The translations under genes were made by a program, and so were the position numbers. A stretch of 64,000 nucleotides of DNA, taken from positions 5,146,001 through 5,210,000 of the forward strand of contig NC_059508.1 of the NCBI RefSeq assembly GCF_914767665.1, written 5' to 3'. The notes under the pieces were generated by a model that saw only the letters and a program-made list of their open reading frames with translations, did not search any database and was not told where the DNA came from. Positions 24,585-36,388 of the stretch are shown here, piece after piece. The DNA comes from Harmonia axyridis. Taxonomy: Eukaryota > Arthropoda > Insecta > Coleoptera > Coccinellidae. Each line of letters opens with the position of its first letter. Positions within the stretch are counted from its first letter, which is position 1.

Positions 24585-24864
24585 TAAATCTTATTCAAAG
24601 GTGGATCCTCAGATTTCTATTCACTCAAAACATTTGAAAAAAAAATAAATTTCACACTGAGTGAGGCAGGTTAATACAGTCTCGCCATGAAAAGTGTCAC
24701 TTCTTATGAAATAATATACTCTTCATCTCCTACTTCTCCTGTCTCATTTTTTCCATTTTCTTCAACTGTTGCTTTTGGTGTTAGCTTAACTTCTCTCATA
24801 AGAGGCATATGAGCCTTTGCAGATGTTTTGTTCGGCATAGAGTATCGCTATCCGAAATACCATA
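24585..24864. other. Spacer between FB2 and FB3
   Basis: No features recognised. Confidence 0.5.
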
Positions 24865-24866
24865 TA

Positions 24867-25634
24867 CAGGGTGTCTCATTTAAAAGTGTCCACTGTCAAT
24901 AACTCAACAACGATTCAGAATTTGTAAAAACACTCAGACAGGTTGATTTTTGATGACAGAGGGACATGATCTGAAATACAAAGCTTGTTTTCACTAGCAA
25001 CTCCCTGGAGAGGGTTCCAACCCCATCAGGAATTTGAATAGGGAAAGTGGGTTGTTTTGTAGCACTAATGTATGCATGGATTCATTATAGGCAGTGTAGA
25101 TTCTGATAAGCATGAAGAGAAAAATGCATTTAACACATTTTAATCACCTTATTGTTTGTTTTTGCTTCGTTTTCGAAAAAAAGATAATCACGGTTTTATC
25201 GCTGCATGCAATCTAATGGTGAGCAGTTTGTGAATTTCAGGTAAATTTTTTACTAATACGGTTTATGAAAAATATTTTTCTATCAATAGAAATTACACGA
25301 TCAATTAGAACATCTCTGTTTCATTTAGTTTTATCGGTAACATAATTCCATAAAAACACCCTGTAACTTTGGGAATATTCACTTTATAAGAAAACAAACT
25401 GCAGGTTGATACGAATTTGAATCCATGCATACATTTGTCCTACAAAACTACCCACCTTCCCTATTCGAATTTCTGATGGGGTTACAACCCTCTCCAGGGG
25501 GTTGCTAGTAGCAACAAGCTTCGTATTCCAGATCATGTCACCCTGTCATCAAAAATCGACCTGTCTGAGTGTTTTCACAAATTCTGATTAGTTGTTGAGT
25601 TATTGAGATGGACACTTTTAGATGAGACACCCTG
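24867..25634. mobile_element. Foldback element FB3 (768 bp, CAGGGTGTCTCA ends)
   Basis: It starts CAGGGTGTCTCATTTAAAAG and ends as its diverged reverse complement, with TA on both sides (24865-24866 and 25635-25636). The arms pair for about 250-270 bp, including TTGATTTTTGATGACAG and the CTCCAGGG / CCCTGGAG blocks. There is no coding capacity. Apart from the first 8-9 bases it does not resemble FB1 or FB2. Confidence 0.86.
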
Positions 25635-25719
25635 TATAGATAACATTTTTTTGATTGATATCGGACTAGTGAAACAAAGATACCAGAAATACGAATGCAA
25701 AATGAGCACTGTATATGTA

Positions 25720-26649
25720 ACGGGTGTTTTTTTTCGAGGTGTATAACTTTAAGTTGGCGTTACTGTTCAAGATGGTTACCGATTTAACAGCTGTTAAGTG
25801 ATTTATTCTCAGTTTGGTTTGGCAATTCATCATGAATTGACTCACGCCTGAACAGCGCTTGCAAATAGTGCAATTTTATTTCGAAAATAATGGTTCTGTG
25901 CGGAATACGTATCGCGCACTACGTCCATTTTATTTTGTTTAGCGATGAAGCGCACTTCTGGTTGATTGGCTACGTCAACAAACAAACAACTGCCGCATTT
26001 GGAGTGAAGCTAATCCTCAAGTGTATGTCGAAACACCGTTACATCCAGAAAAACTGACTGTTTGGTGCGCTTTATGGAATCATTGGTCCGTACTTCTTCG
26101 AAAACGATGATGGCCAGAACGTTACAGTCAATGGTGATCGGTAAAGAGCCATGATTACTAACTAAATCGATGAATTGAACAACCATGATATCCAGGAGCT
26201 GTGGTTTCAACAAGACGGCGCAACATGTCACGCAGCTCGTGCCACAATCGATTTATTGAAAGACACGTTTGATGACCGCCTAATTTCACGTTTTGGATCT
26301 GTGAATTGGCCTCCAAGATCTTGTGATTTAACACCGTTAGACTACTTTCTGTGGGGCTATGTAAAGTCATTGTTCTATGCGGATAAGTCACAAACCCTTG
26401 ACCATTTGGAAGTGAACATTCGCCGTGTTATTGCCGATATACGGCCACAAATGTTGGAAAAAGTCATCGCAAATTGGACGTCCAGATTGGACTACATCCG
26501 AGCCAGCCGTGGCGGTCATATGCCAGAAATCATATTTAAAATGAAATGCCACAAGATTATCTTGCAGATAAATAAAATTCATGTCAATCGAATAATCCAT
26601 CGTTGTTTTATTGCAATTTAAAGTTCTATAGCTCTAAAAAAACACCCTT
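25720..26649 (+). mobile_element. DD41D Tc1/mariner element, copy C (internally deleted)
   Basis: It is bounded by TA at 25718-25719 and 26650-26651. It starts ACGGGTGTTTTTTTTCGAGG and ends AAAACACCCTT. Its length is 930 bp and its layout matches the other copies. Confidence 0.9.
25832..26541 (+). pseudogene. DD41D transposase relic, copy C
   Basis: ATG at 25832 is followed at once by AAT TGA, so codon 3 is a stop. The common internal deletion joins RALRPF to SDEAHFWLIG. Further damage is a 4-base insertion near 25985, loss of GGGCTGGT near 26075 and a changed block near 26164. From 26175 the frame is open with QQDGATCHAAR, LTPLDYFLWGYV and RASRGGHMPEIIFKM. Non-functional. Confidence 0.86.
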
Positions 26650-26651
26650 TA

Positions 26652-27454
26652 TATGTAGAGGTGACAGACTGCCCAAAACTGAATGTGTATGCATAGGGGG
26701 TAAACAATTTATCAATGATAAAATTGGGCTTGATTCGGAGTCAGAAACTTTCTGTGTACAAATTTTTCATAATCAATTCGGATGGTCAGTCTGGAACAGA
26801 AAGCAATTTTTCGTGGAAATTGGAGAAATTTCTGATGATATCATCGATCAACGTCCAGTGTCGGAGAATGTAAATGGGTATAAAATGTGGTTGATTGGAA
26901 TCGAGAATCGAATCGTTGGAGGAGCAGAGTAAAACCTACCCCCTGTTCATATGATAAATTCCCGCCACGATAGGTTTTCCACATTGTGTTCACAATCATC
27001 CCGCTTTTATTGATTCATACTGCGAAAATTTATTGCGCACCCCTCATCATTTATTATCGCCCGGTCTTTTGATACGGGTTGGTAAAGGAGAAGTGATTCT
27101 CCCTCATGCCAAATTGCCAGGAGTCAAGATGCCGCAGAGTTTCAGGTATATATTACCATTTGTTTTTGCGAGATCTGCTTCGAATTCATACATACGCATG
27201 ATTCTTTATCTGGAATAATTTGAATAAAATTTTCCGCTTTAAACTTATGGGCTTTCCCAGCTTCTCGCATATAGAGGCGACTTTAGCATAACCAAGTTAT
27301 ATTCGGATCAAATGAATATTTGAAAACAATTCCAAGATTCAATGTCTGAAATTCCTATTATAAACAAACTTCTGAACAAGAGTTTTCGCCGTATTGAGGT
27401 ATTTTAATTATTTATAATGTAATAATGTAGAATAAGATTTACCTAACCTAAGTA
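26652..27454. other. No gene recognised
   Basis: An open frame runs out of the DD41D terminal repeat to 26932 (about 90 codons outside the element); its sequence (for example HNQFGWSVWNRKQFF) belongs to no family I recognise. Otherwise no features. Confidence 0.45.
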
Positions 27455-27456
27455 TA

Positions 27457-28145
27457 CACTGTGTCCGTAAAGTATGGAACAAATTCAATTTTAGCTAAAC
27501 AGACCATTCTAAGAAATAGTCCTGAAACACGTTGATTTTTGATTTTAATTTACCGTATTTTAAAATAATAATTTGATATACAGGGTGAATCACTTTCGAG
27601 TAATGACGTCACCATCATATTTTTTTAATGAAAAACCCCCATTTTGTCTCAATACAAAAATTCAATAGTTTTGTGTGTGCTCATAAAGTAACGCTAACAT
27701 TCTTTATTAGTTAAATTAACAATATTATCAAAAATACTTATTGTCTAGCAGCAATTGGTTTGAATGTAACACCCTGTAGTTTGTTACATTTTCAAATTAT
27801 TAAAAATGAGATGTCTCCAAACATGTTTGCTACTTGTGGACTAGCAGACAGAATTTGAAAGAAATTATTACTTATCAATTTAAAAAAACATTGTCGTCTA
27901 GTTTGTGTGATACATTTTTGGAATCAGCTCAGCTAGAGTAATCGGAAAATTGAGACAAAATGGGGGTGAACCATTTAAAAACAATTACGGTGACGTCATT
28001 ACTCGAAAGTAATTCACTCTGTATATTAGATTATTATTTTAAAATATGGTAAATTAAAATCAAAAATCGACATGTTTCGGGATTATTTCTTAAAATGGTC
28101 TGTTTAGCTAAAAATGAATTTGTTCCATACTTTACGGACACAGTG
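27457..28145. mobile_element. Foldback element FB4 (689 bp, CACTGTGTCCG ends)
   Basis: It starts CACTGTGTCCGTAAAGTATG and ends CATACTTTACGGACACAGTG, perfect over 20 bp, between TA dinucleotides (27455-27456 and 28146-28147). About 110 bp inward the arms show a second boundary, CAGGGTGAATCACTTTCGAG at 27581 with its inverted partner ending CACTCTG at 28021, again next to TA. This may be an element inside an element. A half copy is at 50079-50447. Confidence 0.86.
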
Positions 28146-28147
28146 TA

Positions 28148-30389
28148 TATTGTTTTCACGTTACGTTATAAATCTGCGTTTGAACAATTGAGTTTGAGAA
28201 AAAATCTTCAAGGAACCCTGAACTCTATTTTCGAAATAATAAGATTCCATAAAAATAGATCATAGATATCTTGATTCGTTTTCGAGTTACAAGACATTTC
28301 TGAAAAAACTTGGTTCAAATATTCCGCTATATCTTATTTAAGAGATAATCGAAAAATTTAAAACGTTTTTTTTTCCAGTAATTTCTATGGTTTATATGAA
28401 ACACATAACAGATCGTAGGAATGAATTTCCATTTTAGAGATTTAGAGGAGTGTTGGTGCTTAAATTGACATCCCGTTATCGGTTTTTCAAAAATGTCATC
28501 CGTTTCGAAAATATTGAGTTATTCGTTCCATTCTTTCAATGGAACACGTCATATACATAAATATTTTTCATATTTGTTGAGAAATTCGCATGAGACTTCA
28601 AACCATTATTTTATGAGTTGATAGTAGCTTTCTCCAGGATTGTATCTATTTCAAAGATATTGCAAACAAAATTTCCTATGCAATGGAGAATTCTTCCTGC
28701 AGAACCCTGGTATGTGTTAGTTTTCGAAAAATTAACCCTCAGAATTCCCTTTTCAATAATCCTAATTACTCAATTTAATTGCAAATTGACTCGCTATTAA
28801 AATATAATGATATGTTACTTTCAACTCAAATTTAATTAATTAATCACCAGTCGGAATATTAAATAGTATGCAATTTATCTCCTTTCCATATATGCCATTA
28901 TGCCCATCATATATCGATCCAAATTATGGAAGCGGGAACTGCATTCATACTTCCGTTTCCAATCAAATGTTGGTATTGAAATTTAAAATATTTTTAAAAT
29001 TACACTGTGCATTTTTCTCACAACTCGAATCCCCAAGAAATCTTCGTGCTTCTTGTATCTTTTGGCATCTAGTTATTTCTTTGACCTTCTATACAAAACC
29101 AAAAAAATTTGAAACAAAAAAGTATGTTCTATGGCTCAAAGAAATATCAGATCAAAAAGACTCGATTATTTTAATCGCGTGAGAACTACAAAGCTGGATG
29201 GAAAATCTCCCAATATATACATTGTGCAAACAAAAATTGTTGTTACCGATAGCCCAATGATATGAATCTCAGGAATTTTTCAATCTTTATTTATGTAGCG
29301 ATCTATACCAAATTTCGCAGCATAAATTACTGGACAAAATTCCTCTGGTATAGTTGTTCCAATCTGACTTGAACTACTCCACAAAAACGTTTGTCCCGAT
29401 GTTCGTTTCATCTTATTCCGCAACCATGGGCGGCGCACGCTTTTTAAACCCTAGAGGAACATTAAGGAAAAATTATAAGCGCACGAAAATGTTCTAAATG
29501 AACCTGAAAATGTTCGGTCTGATGTAGTGGAAATTATATTGGTTAACCTCACCTAATCCATTTCATAGTTCGCCAAAAAATTTTTTCAGTGGTAGGACGA
29601 TCCTTAGGAAATTTTCTTTAGAACTCGAACTACTTTGAGGGTAACTGGAGGAATAGATTTGTCTTCCATTTTTTGGAGCCACAGTATCTTGTCGAACGTA
29701 ATCGTCGAAATCATGAAAGACACATACAATTTCGATAGACAATCAACTAGCATACAGGAATTTATTCAAAAGGACTGGTAAGAAGATGGATTCCCTGTTT
29801 CCTATCACATTTCTGAAAACTTGGAAAACCTTTGAATAGTAGAAATATTCAGGCAAACTTTGGATATACTTCGTCCAAATTTTAAAAAAAAATCAGTCAG
29901 ACAACGAGTACGGTGCTCATTTGAATAATCCCCCTACGAACCGCACTGTTCTATGCGAATCATAAGAAAGATGATCAAGAAGCAATTGATGTGCCTAGTA
30001 GCAGCCAATGAAATTAACCAAATCAACACCCTGCGAAACGTGGACTATTTTAGCCAATAGAAACAACCGATTCAACACATTTTGTCTTTTATTATTTGAA
30101 AGTATTGTTAAGCAATAAATTACCTGGCCCCATATGAGCTCCTGGAAACTTGGACAACCGTTAAATAATCGAAATATTCTGGCTTCCTTGGATATACTAT
30201 ACATAGAGTTCCCAAGTTATGCACCAATTCTTGAGATTTGCATTAGCAGTTTGAAGGTCTTGATTATTATTTGAGGGAACGAAATGAAATTCACGAATCA
30301 ATAATCTTTATGTTTGACAACTGAAAAAGAATTTTGAGATCACGTAGGTCTTTTGAAATTTTTGTTCCAAAATATGAATATGAATAATA
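28148..30389. other. No gene recognised; weak internal repeat
   Basis: AT-rich with short open frames. Two segments of about 75 bp resemble one another (about 29805-29880 and 30128-30200), sharing GGAAACTTGGACAAC-like and TTGGATATACT motifs. No coding domains were recognised. Confidence 0.45.
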
Positions 30390-30391
30390 TA

Positions 30392-31702
30392 CACACATAG
30401 TCAAAAATCTTGGCCTCTCCTATCAACTCTCAACTTCTTAGCAACATGATAATTTTTTGTGTGTGGAATCTTCACTATGTTGTCACTCAAATGAAAACAA
30501 TGAACCAGCAAACAATGTTTATTGTTAGGGAGAAATCAGGTGTATTCGAAGTTGATGAGTTTTCAGTGAATAACGAGATATGCAATATTGGGAAATTCGT
30601 GGAAAATGTCGGGACCTCCAATTTCTCAGTTTGACCGGGCAAGAATAGTAGCCCCACATCAAGAAGCTTTGTCATACCACTAGATTGCGTAAAGTTTGAA
30701 TATTCCACCGACATCAATAAGAGCTTTTCCTGGAAATCAGCATCGTTGCCCGGAGATCGGTGCCTGGTCGACCCAGAGTAACATCTGCAAAGGAAAACCA
30801 TTGTATAGAAATTTCACTCAAAGGAATCGAACGGCATCTATAACAGTCCTTCGAAGTCATTTTTGAGGACCTATAGACGGGTAGTTTCAACTAGTACCAT
30901 AAGAACTGTTGCATTCCTCAAAGTTAAGGGCAAGAAGACCTTTGAGAAAACCTCGGCTATCACCTGGGCATTGTCGACAAGAAAGGGTTTGAGAGGGTCC
31001 AGGCAGACTAGATTGACTCAATTTCACCCAGGAAATTGTGCACTTTCAAGGCGGATCAATAATGTGCTGGTGGGTATAATGTTCGGTCGCCATACACCTC
31101 TTATTATCGTTTGAACGAACAATGACTGGTGCCATCTACGTAGAAAACATCAATGAACCAATCATTGTTCCTCTTCGCAACGAATTTGGAGATAATTTCA
31201 TTTATCAGGATGATTAGGGTTCAAAACATTCTTCAAGAGGACAATATCCTAAGAATGAACTGGCCAACAAACTCAGCAGACACGAATCCATTTGAGCACG
31301 AATGGGATTACTTAGGGAGAGCAATATCCAATCGCCAAAACTCATGTTCTTTTTTTCAGGAATTGAGTTTATCCCTTCAAGAAGAATGGAACTATATTCC
31401 TGAAAATTTCATTAATGACTTGATTCGTGGGATGCCTAGGCGTATTGGGCAGTTGATTGAAAGAAGAGGTGGTAATATGGTCCCTTGAATTTGGATTAAG
31501 TTGTGAAATAACTATAATTAATCAAACATACATTAATTGATAAATTTAGATTTTTCCTAATTTGTCTCATCCTACATAAAGCAAAGAACAAAAATTTTCT
31601 ATCTCTATTGCAGTTGAAATAGAGGGAAATATTCATCCCATTTTGAGAACATAGATTGTTTATTGAGAAACCTAGAGGGCCAAGATTTTTGACGATGTGT
31701 GT
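30392..31702 (+). mobile_element. Tc1-type transposon, decayed (copy T1)
   Basis: The left end is CACACATAGTCAAAAATCTT and the right end, read inward, CACACATCGTCAAAAATCTT. TA lies on both sides (30390-30391 and 31703-31704). The size is 1311 bp. Confidence 0.85.
30606..31488 (+). pseudogene. Tc1 (DD34E) transposase relic, T1
   Basis: ATG at 30606 begins MSGPPISQFDRARIVAPHQE, a typical N-terminus for this Tc1 branch. TAG and TAA codons follow within the helix-turn-helix region (after LSYH and IA), and frame changes occur near 30730 and 31115. GRRVSTSTIR-like and TGAIYVENI-like segments, and MNWPTNSADTNPFEHEWDYL with its glutamate, are recognisable. The end FINDLIRGMPRRIGQLI is nearly complete to TGA at 31486-31488. 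The second aspartate region is lost. Clearly inactive. Confidence 0.83.
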
Positions 31703-31704
31703 AT

Positions 31705-32988
31705 TCTCAATAGTTTTGGAATTATGGGATTTCGATTATCAGTCCGATTGGTGCTCATATTTGCAGCGTTTTTCGATATTAATGGGTTTCAGTTTTTGTG
31801 AGCCATGCGGATAAAGGGAGCTTCAAACTGACTTGGTGAAACCATATTCGTGAGATAAAAGTCAGTAATTCGTCCCCGCAATTTTCTTTTACTCCAAAGA
31901 AGAAAGTCGAAAAGTTTCTCGCTCCAAGCAGTCTAATACCGTACAAATTCTCCTGAAGAATATTTCTGTGGAATTAAGTGGTTTATGTTAAGTAACTCGC
32001 CACCTTTGTAGGATTATAATTTAATGTCTTCTCCGTCTAAATATGTTCCAATAAAGATAACTTTTCACAGGAAAATTTGCAGCTTTCATTTCCCCGGGTC
32101 TCATTTTCGCCTACTTATTCACAAATTTTATTTCTGGAGGTCGCTCCACATAAACTCGGAAAATTACTTCTAAGCGATCTGTGAAGGGGAAGTCCGGGAT
32201 ACGAGAAAAAGTTGAGAGCAGAAATGAATAATGTTTTATGATGGAATAATTGTCAACTTATCGACATTCGCCCAGCCCCCCACAATAAGGCCTCAGTTGC
32301 AAAAATGAGAAAGGCACTGACGTTAAAACTTTTGTGCGCTTATTCGAAATCGAACTCATGTATTTTTAACGATTGAACATCGAAGAAAAGTGATTTTTTA
32401 CAACACCTGTATGAGTATGCCCTTCGCTCTACGGTTATTCTTTCGATTCCTCTTCATCAATTCTTTTTCTTTGCCAATGGTTGACGACTTCATAATTGAA
32501 TCTGAAAACAAAAAAAAACCAGAAAGGAGTAAAAAACGTTAGTCTCCTTTATATTGATTTGAAGTTAGCGACCCATTCTGAAAAATAATCTGAAACAGAA
32601 TGGATAGCTTGGAAACCACCATAAAATTTATAAATTGGAAAAGTATTCACCAAGGTTTCGATGGTTTTTTCTACACCATATTCACATAGTGGGCTATCAA
32701 TAGAATGCCATTTGAAGAACATACTATTATAAAAAAAATGACCATTACTAAGTCGATTTGAAATATACCAAATTTTCCTGGGGAGATTGGAAGCTAGAAC
32801 TTTTTCTGTAGGATCAACGATTAGACTTTTGTTGAAGACATTTCAAGAACTCCATTCCGCACACTGAATTTCGTTGTCACTTCCATTAGACTGAAGGAAG
32901 GTATCAATCCATAAAGGTTTGCGTGACTTTAATCTGGCAGTTCTAGTATCTGGAAGGTAAGATACAATTGGAAATAAGTTTGGGTAGA
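31705..32988. other. No gene recognised
   Basis: Short open frames only; nothing supported. Confidence 0.5.
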
Positions 32989-32993
32989 TTTCT

Positions 32994-33900
32994 GCATCGT
33001 ATTGCGATACGAAAAATGGGTTCATAACGGCAATCCCAAGTGCAGAAAATCATGTGGATATCCCGGCCATGCTTCCACGTCTACGACCAAACCAAATATT
33101 CACGGTCCCAAGGTCATGCTCAGTATTTGATGGGACCAGCTCGGCGTAGTGTATTATGTGTTGTTTAAACAGATTGAAGCAATCAAAGGCGATTGTTATC
33201 GAACGCAATTAATGCGTTGGAGCCGAGCATTGAAAAACAAACGACTGCAATACAATGAGAGACATGATAAAGGGATTTTACAGCATGACAATGCTCGACC
33301 TCATGTTGCGAAAGTGGTTAATACATACTTGGAAACCTTGAAATAGGAAGTCCTACCCCACCTGCCGTATTATTCTATTTGAGTAATGAAAAACCTAATT
33401 TTACCTTTATACAAAAAAATATCACTTACTCTATTACATCAATATGGAATAGGTTACCAACTGTTTTCAAAACTAGATGTAAAAATATTCAAAAGAAATC
33501 ACTATAAAGATGTTTTCAATTGAAAAATGTTATTATTCAATTAATGAGTTTTTGGATGATAAAGATTTCAGTGAACTTTAATGAAGTTGCAAATTGTTGT
33601 TTTTTTAGGTTTATTGTTATTGTTTTGAAATGATCTACGCCTTATTGTTATGTACATGAAGGATCAAATGAAGAATTATTATTATTGCTCCCTCGGATCC
33701 TCACTTCACTCCAGACGTTGCTCCCTCGGACTACCACTTGTTTCGATCAATGGCTCACGGCCTGGCTGACCAGCACTTCCATTCTTATGAAGAAGTAAAA
33801 AATTGGATCGATTCGTGATCGCTTCAAAAAATGACCAGTTTTTTCGACGCGGGATTCGTTCGCTACCCGAAAGATGGGAGAAAGTAGTGGCCAGCAATGG
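32994..33900 (+). pseudogene. Mariner transposase relic, copy 3
   Basis: The first catalytic motif region (GDEKWVH) is damaged. ATGGGGYPGHA-like sequence, VVYYVLF..IEAIKGDCYRTQL and QYNERHDKGILQHDNARPHV are clear, with the second aspartate kept. A TAG ends the frame after TYLETLK (33344-33346). After the LINE insert, frames with DVAPSDYHLFRSMAHGLADQ (third aspartate) and LPERWEKVVASNGQYF continue with a frameshift near 33815. Non-functional. Confidence 0.82.
33378..33690 (+). mobile_element. LINE 3' tail inserted in mariner copy 3
   Basis: It codes at its start for ITYSITSIWNRLPTVFKTRC, the C-terminal signature (WNRLP) of jockey/CR1-like ORF2. A 3' untranslated part follows, ending in the repeat ATTATTATTATT (about 33675-33688). 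Such short-repeat tails mark the 3' end of many LINEs. It is strongly 5'-truncated. The exact target duplication is not clear. Confidence 0.68.
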
Positions 33901-33989
33901 ACAATACTTTGAATCATCAATCTATAACCAGTTTTTTACAATAAAGCCTTGAATTTTGGAAAAAAACGGCGGAAGCAAAGTTTTACGAT

Positions 33990-34372
33990 AATTTACGATA
34001 GTTAAAAAAAATTCATTTAAAGTTGAAAGTCCAGATTTTTATGGATTTCAAAACATTTGAAAAAAATATTCGGAGGAGAAATTACTTTTCACGGCTCACC
34101 TTCAATTACTCCCCGAACGTAATGAGGCGGGTAAGTGAAACAAAGGCACGACATGAAAAGTGACACTTATCCTCCTTATAAAATAGAATACCATTATTTA
34201 ACATCAACAGTCGAGGAGAAATTATAATCGGCTAAATGAAAATCCGATGCTCGTAATTCTCCAGGCTCACCTTCCGCTCGAAATAATTCACTTGCATTGC
34301 ATTTTCATTCCAACCTTGACCAATAATATTCCAACTATTCCATACAATAATTCGCAAGTCTGATTGAATATA
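33990..34372. other. No gene recognised
   Basis: Spacer upstream of the duplicated block at 34374. Confidence 0.45.
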
Positions 34373-34373
34373 T

Positions 34374-34520
34374 CGATAACACTCTGCGATTTCAAAGCGA
34401 TCTGATTTTGAGCGCTTCAACAATAACTTATCAAATCTGCAATTTGTCCACTCAACTTTCCAAACATATTAGTTTCATTCATTCAGTTTCGATTCTGTCG
34501 AGTTCGGCTCGCTATAGATA
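34374..34520 (+). repeat. 147-bp direct duplicate, left copy
   Basis: CGATAACACTCTGCGATTTC through CGGCTCGCTATAGATA recurs at 35801-35947 with few mismatches. The left copy ends exactly at the TA next to the mellifera-type mariner. Confidence 0.85.
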
Positions 34521-35795
34521 ACAGGCCAATTGAAAAGTCCCCGGTCTACCATAGTAAAACATATTTTTTCGGCAAAATTCGATTTCATTATTCGAGGGCG
34601 ATACAGCGATTATAGCGATCTTCCAACTTTTCGATAACATTTTTGTAGTACGATTTGTCTTTCGCTTCAAAATAGGCCTCAGTTTTGGTGATTACTTCTA
34701 CATTGGCACAAAATTTCTTTCCAGCTAGCATTCTTTTGAGGTTTGCGAGCAGGAAAAAGTCGCTAGGGGCCAGATCTGGCGAATACGGTGGATGCAGAAG
34801 CAATTTGAAGCCCAATTCATGCAATTTTTCCATTGTTTTCATAGATTTGTGACACGGTGCATTGTCTTGATGGAGAGCACTTCTTTTTCTTCAAATGGGG
34901 TCGTTTGTAACGAGTTCATCCGTTAAACGATCCAATAACGCTATATAATAATCGCTGTTGATGGTCTGGCCCTTTTGGAGGTAATCGTTGAATATTATAC
35001 CTTGCGAATCTCAGAATACTGATGCCATAACCTTGCCAGCTGACTATTGTGTTTTTCCTCGATTTGGATTCGGTTCATCGTGTGCAGTCCACTCAGCTGA
35101 CTGTCGATTGGACTCCGGAGTGAAATGATGGGGCCATATTTCATCTATTCTCACATATGGAAGCTTAAATTCAGGTTTATTGCACTTAAACAGGTTCAAA
35201 CACTGCGCAGAATCATTAACACGTTGTTGCTTTTGATCGATTGTGAGCTCGCGTGGCACCCATTCCGCACACAGCTTTCTCATGTACGAATATTCGTGAA
35301 TGATATGATGTACACGTTCAGATGATATCTTCACAATGTCTGCTTTCTCGATCAACTTCACTTTACGGTCATTCAAAATTATTTTGTGGACTTTGTTTTT
35401 CATTTTTTCATCGCTGACAGCCTCTTTTGGGTGTCCACTGCGTTCGCCGTCTTCGGTGCTCATATCACCACGTTTAAACTTAGCACACCAATCAATGATG
35501 GTTGATTTTTCTGTTGAACACCCCGGAAACTCTTCATCAAGCCCAGATTTTGCTTCAACTGCATTTGTCCCTTCAAAAATCAATATTTTATCAGCACACG
35601 AAATACTTTTTTTCTTTTATTTTCAAATAACAAAAGTAGGTACACTCACAACGCAATATCTCACAAACTAATAGTCGGACTGCTGTCAAATTTTGGCACG
35701 TATCATTTGAAGGTTAGTACTACCTGAAAGTCATATGGATGTAATACTAGCACCGCCATCTGTGCATCAGACCGGGGACTTTTCAATTGGCCTAA
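34521..35795 (-). mobile_element. Mariner, mellifera type, copy M1, full length
   Basis: The ends ACAGGCCAATTGAAAAGTCC (left) and, read inward from the right, TTAGGCCAATTGAAAAGTCC form clear inverted repeats extending through CCGGTCT. TA flanks it at 34519-34520 and 35796-35797. The size is 1275 bp. Confidence 0.9.
34588..35640 (-). pseudogene. Mellifera-type mariner transposase relic, M1
   Basis: The N-terminus (FRVLIKY, then NAVEAKSGLDEEFPG) has a frameshift near 35590 and no usable ATG. From 35583 the frame is open through KSTIIDWCAKFKRGDMSTED, ERSGHPKEAVSDE and KISSERVHHIIHE. The first catalytic position is in YVRIDEIWPHHFTPE (aspartate kept). Three stops in the same frame follow: after GKTQ, inside SVF-stop-DSQG (probably from TGG), and after NDPI. 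The rest, QDNAPCHKSM to YSPDLAPSDFFLL and NRCIALE, is intact with 34 residues between the last two aspartates. Few nonsense changes make it a fairly recent death. Confidence 0.87.
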
Positions 35796-35800
35796 TATAA

Positions 35801-35947
35801 CGATATCACTCTGCGATTTCAAAGCTATCTGATTTTGAGCGCTTCGACAATAACTTATCGAATCTGCAATTTGTCCACTCAACTTTCCAAACATAATAGT
35901 TTCATTTATTCAGCTTCGATTTTGTCGAGTTCGGCTCGCTATAGATA
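35801..35947 (+). repeat. 147-bp direct duplicate, right copy
   Basis: Partner of 34374-34520, starting five bases after the mariner's inverted repeat. The two copies bracket the mariner. Confidence 0.85.
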
Positions 35948-36388
35948 AACCATCAAATGATTTAATTCCTCATGCTAATGAACAAGTTCCGGTCTCTGTC
36001 AACGCCTGAATTTTTCAATTGGTTAGACCTCTCTGCGATGAGAACGGCTATTAAAACGGAACGAAAACATCATGTTTTTTAATTATGGAGAAATTATTCA
36101 TGCAAATTTACGCCAAGTAAACATATTTTCCTACTTTTAATTAATATTTTCTTTGTTTTGGCGAACTAACATCTTTGTCAAAAAGTGTCCCATCCCATTT
36201 ATGCAAATGAGAATTTCCTGTCACTTTCAGCTCTCAAGACAACAGTTAATGAGTAATAAGCGCCAATTTGTTCGATACGGAATTAGGAGTCTGATGTTAA
36301 TTGGAAAAATCGTAAAAATCTCTCTCTCCCTGCAACTTTTCAACTTCGGAAGGAAATTGAAAAAATTGCTCCCTAATAGAATTATAAT
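35948..36388. other. No gene recognised
   Basis: Spacer upstream of the truncated Tc1 relic. Confidence 0.45.

Larger units (their letters stand above)
32990..33985 (+). mobile_element. Mariner (mauritiana-like), copy 3, 5'-truncated, with LINE insertion
   Basis: It begins inside the transposase (TGCATCGTATTG, 32994) and runs to the 3' terminal region AACGGCGGAAGCAAAGTT (33965-33982). A retrotransposon tail of about 310 bp splits it at 33378. Confidence 0.78.

Noticed and set aside
26603..26932. 109-codon open frame
   Set aside because: It begins inside the DD41D terminal repeat; the part outside matches nothing I recognise and has no supported start.
29805..30200. Two loosely similar 75-bp segments as a possible element
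   Set aside because: Similarity is weak and no ends or duplications are visible; noted only in the spacer entry.
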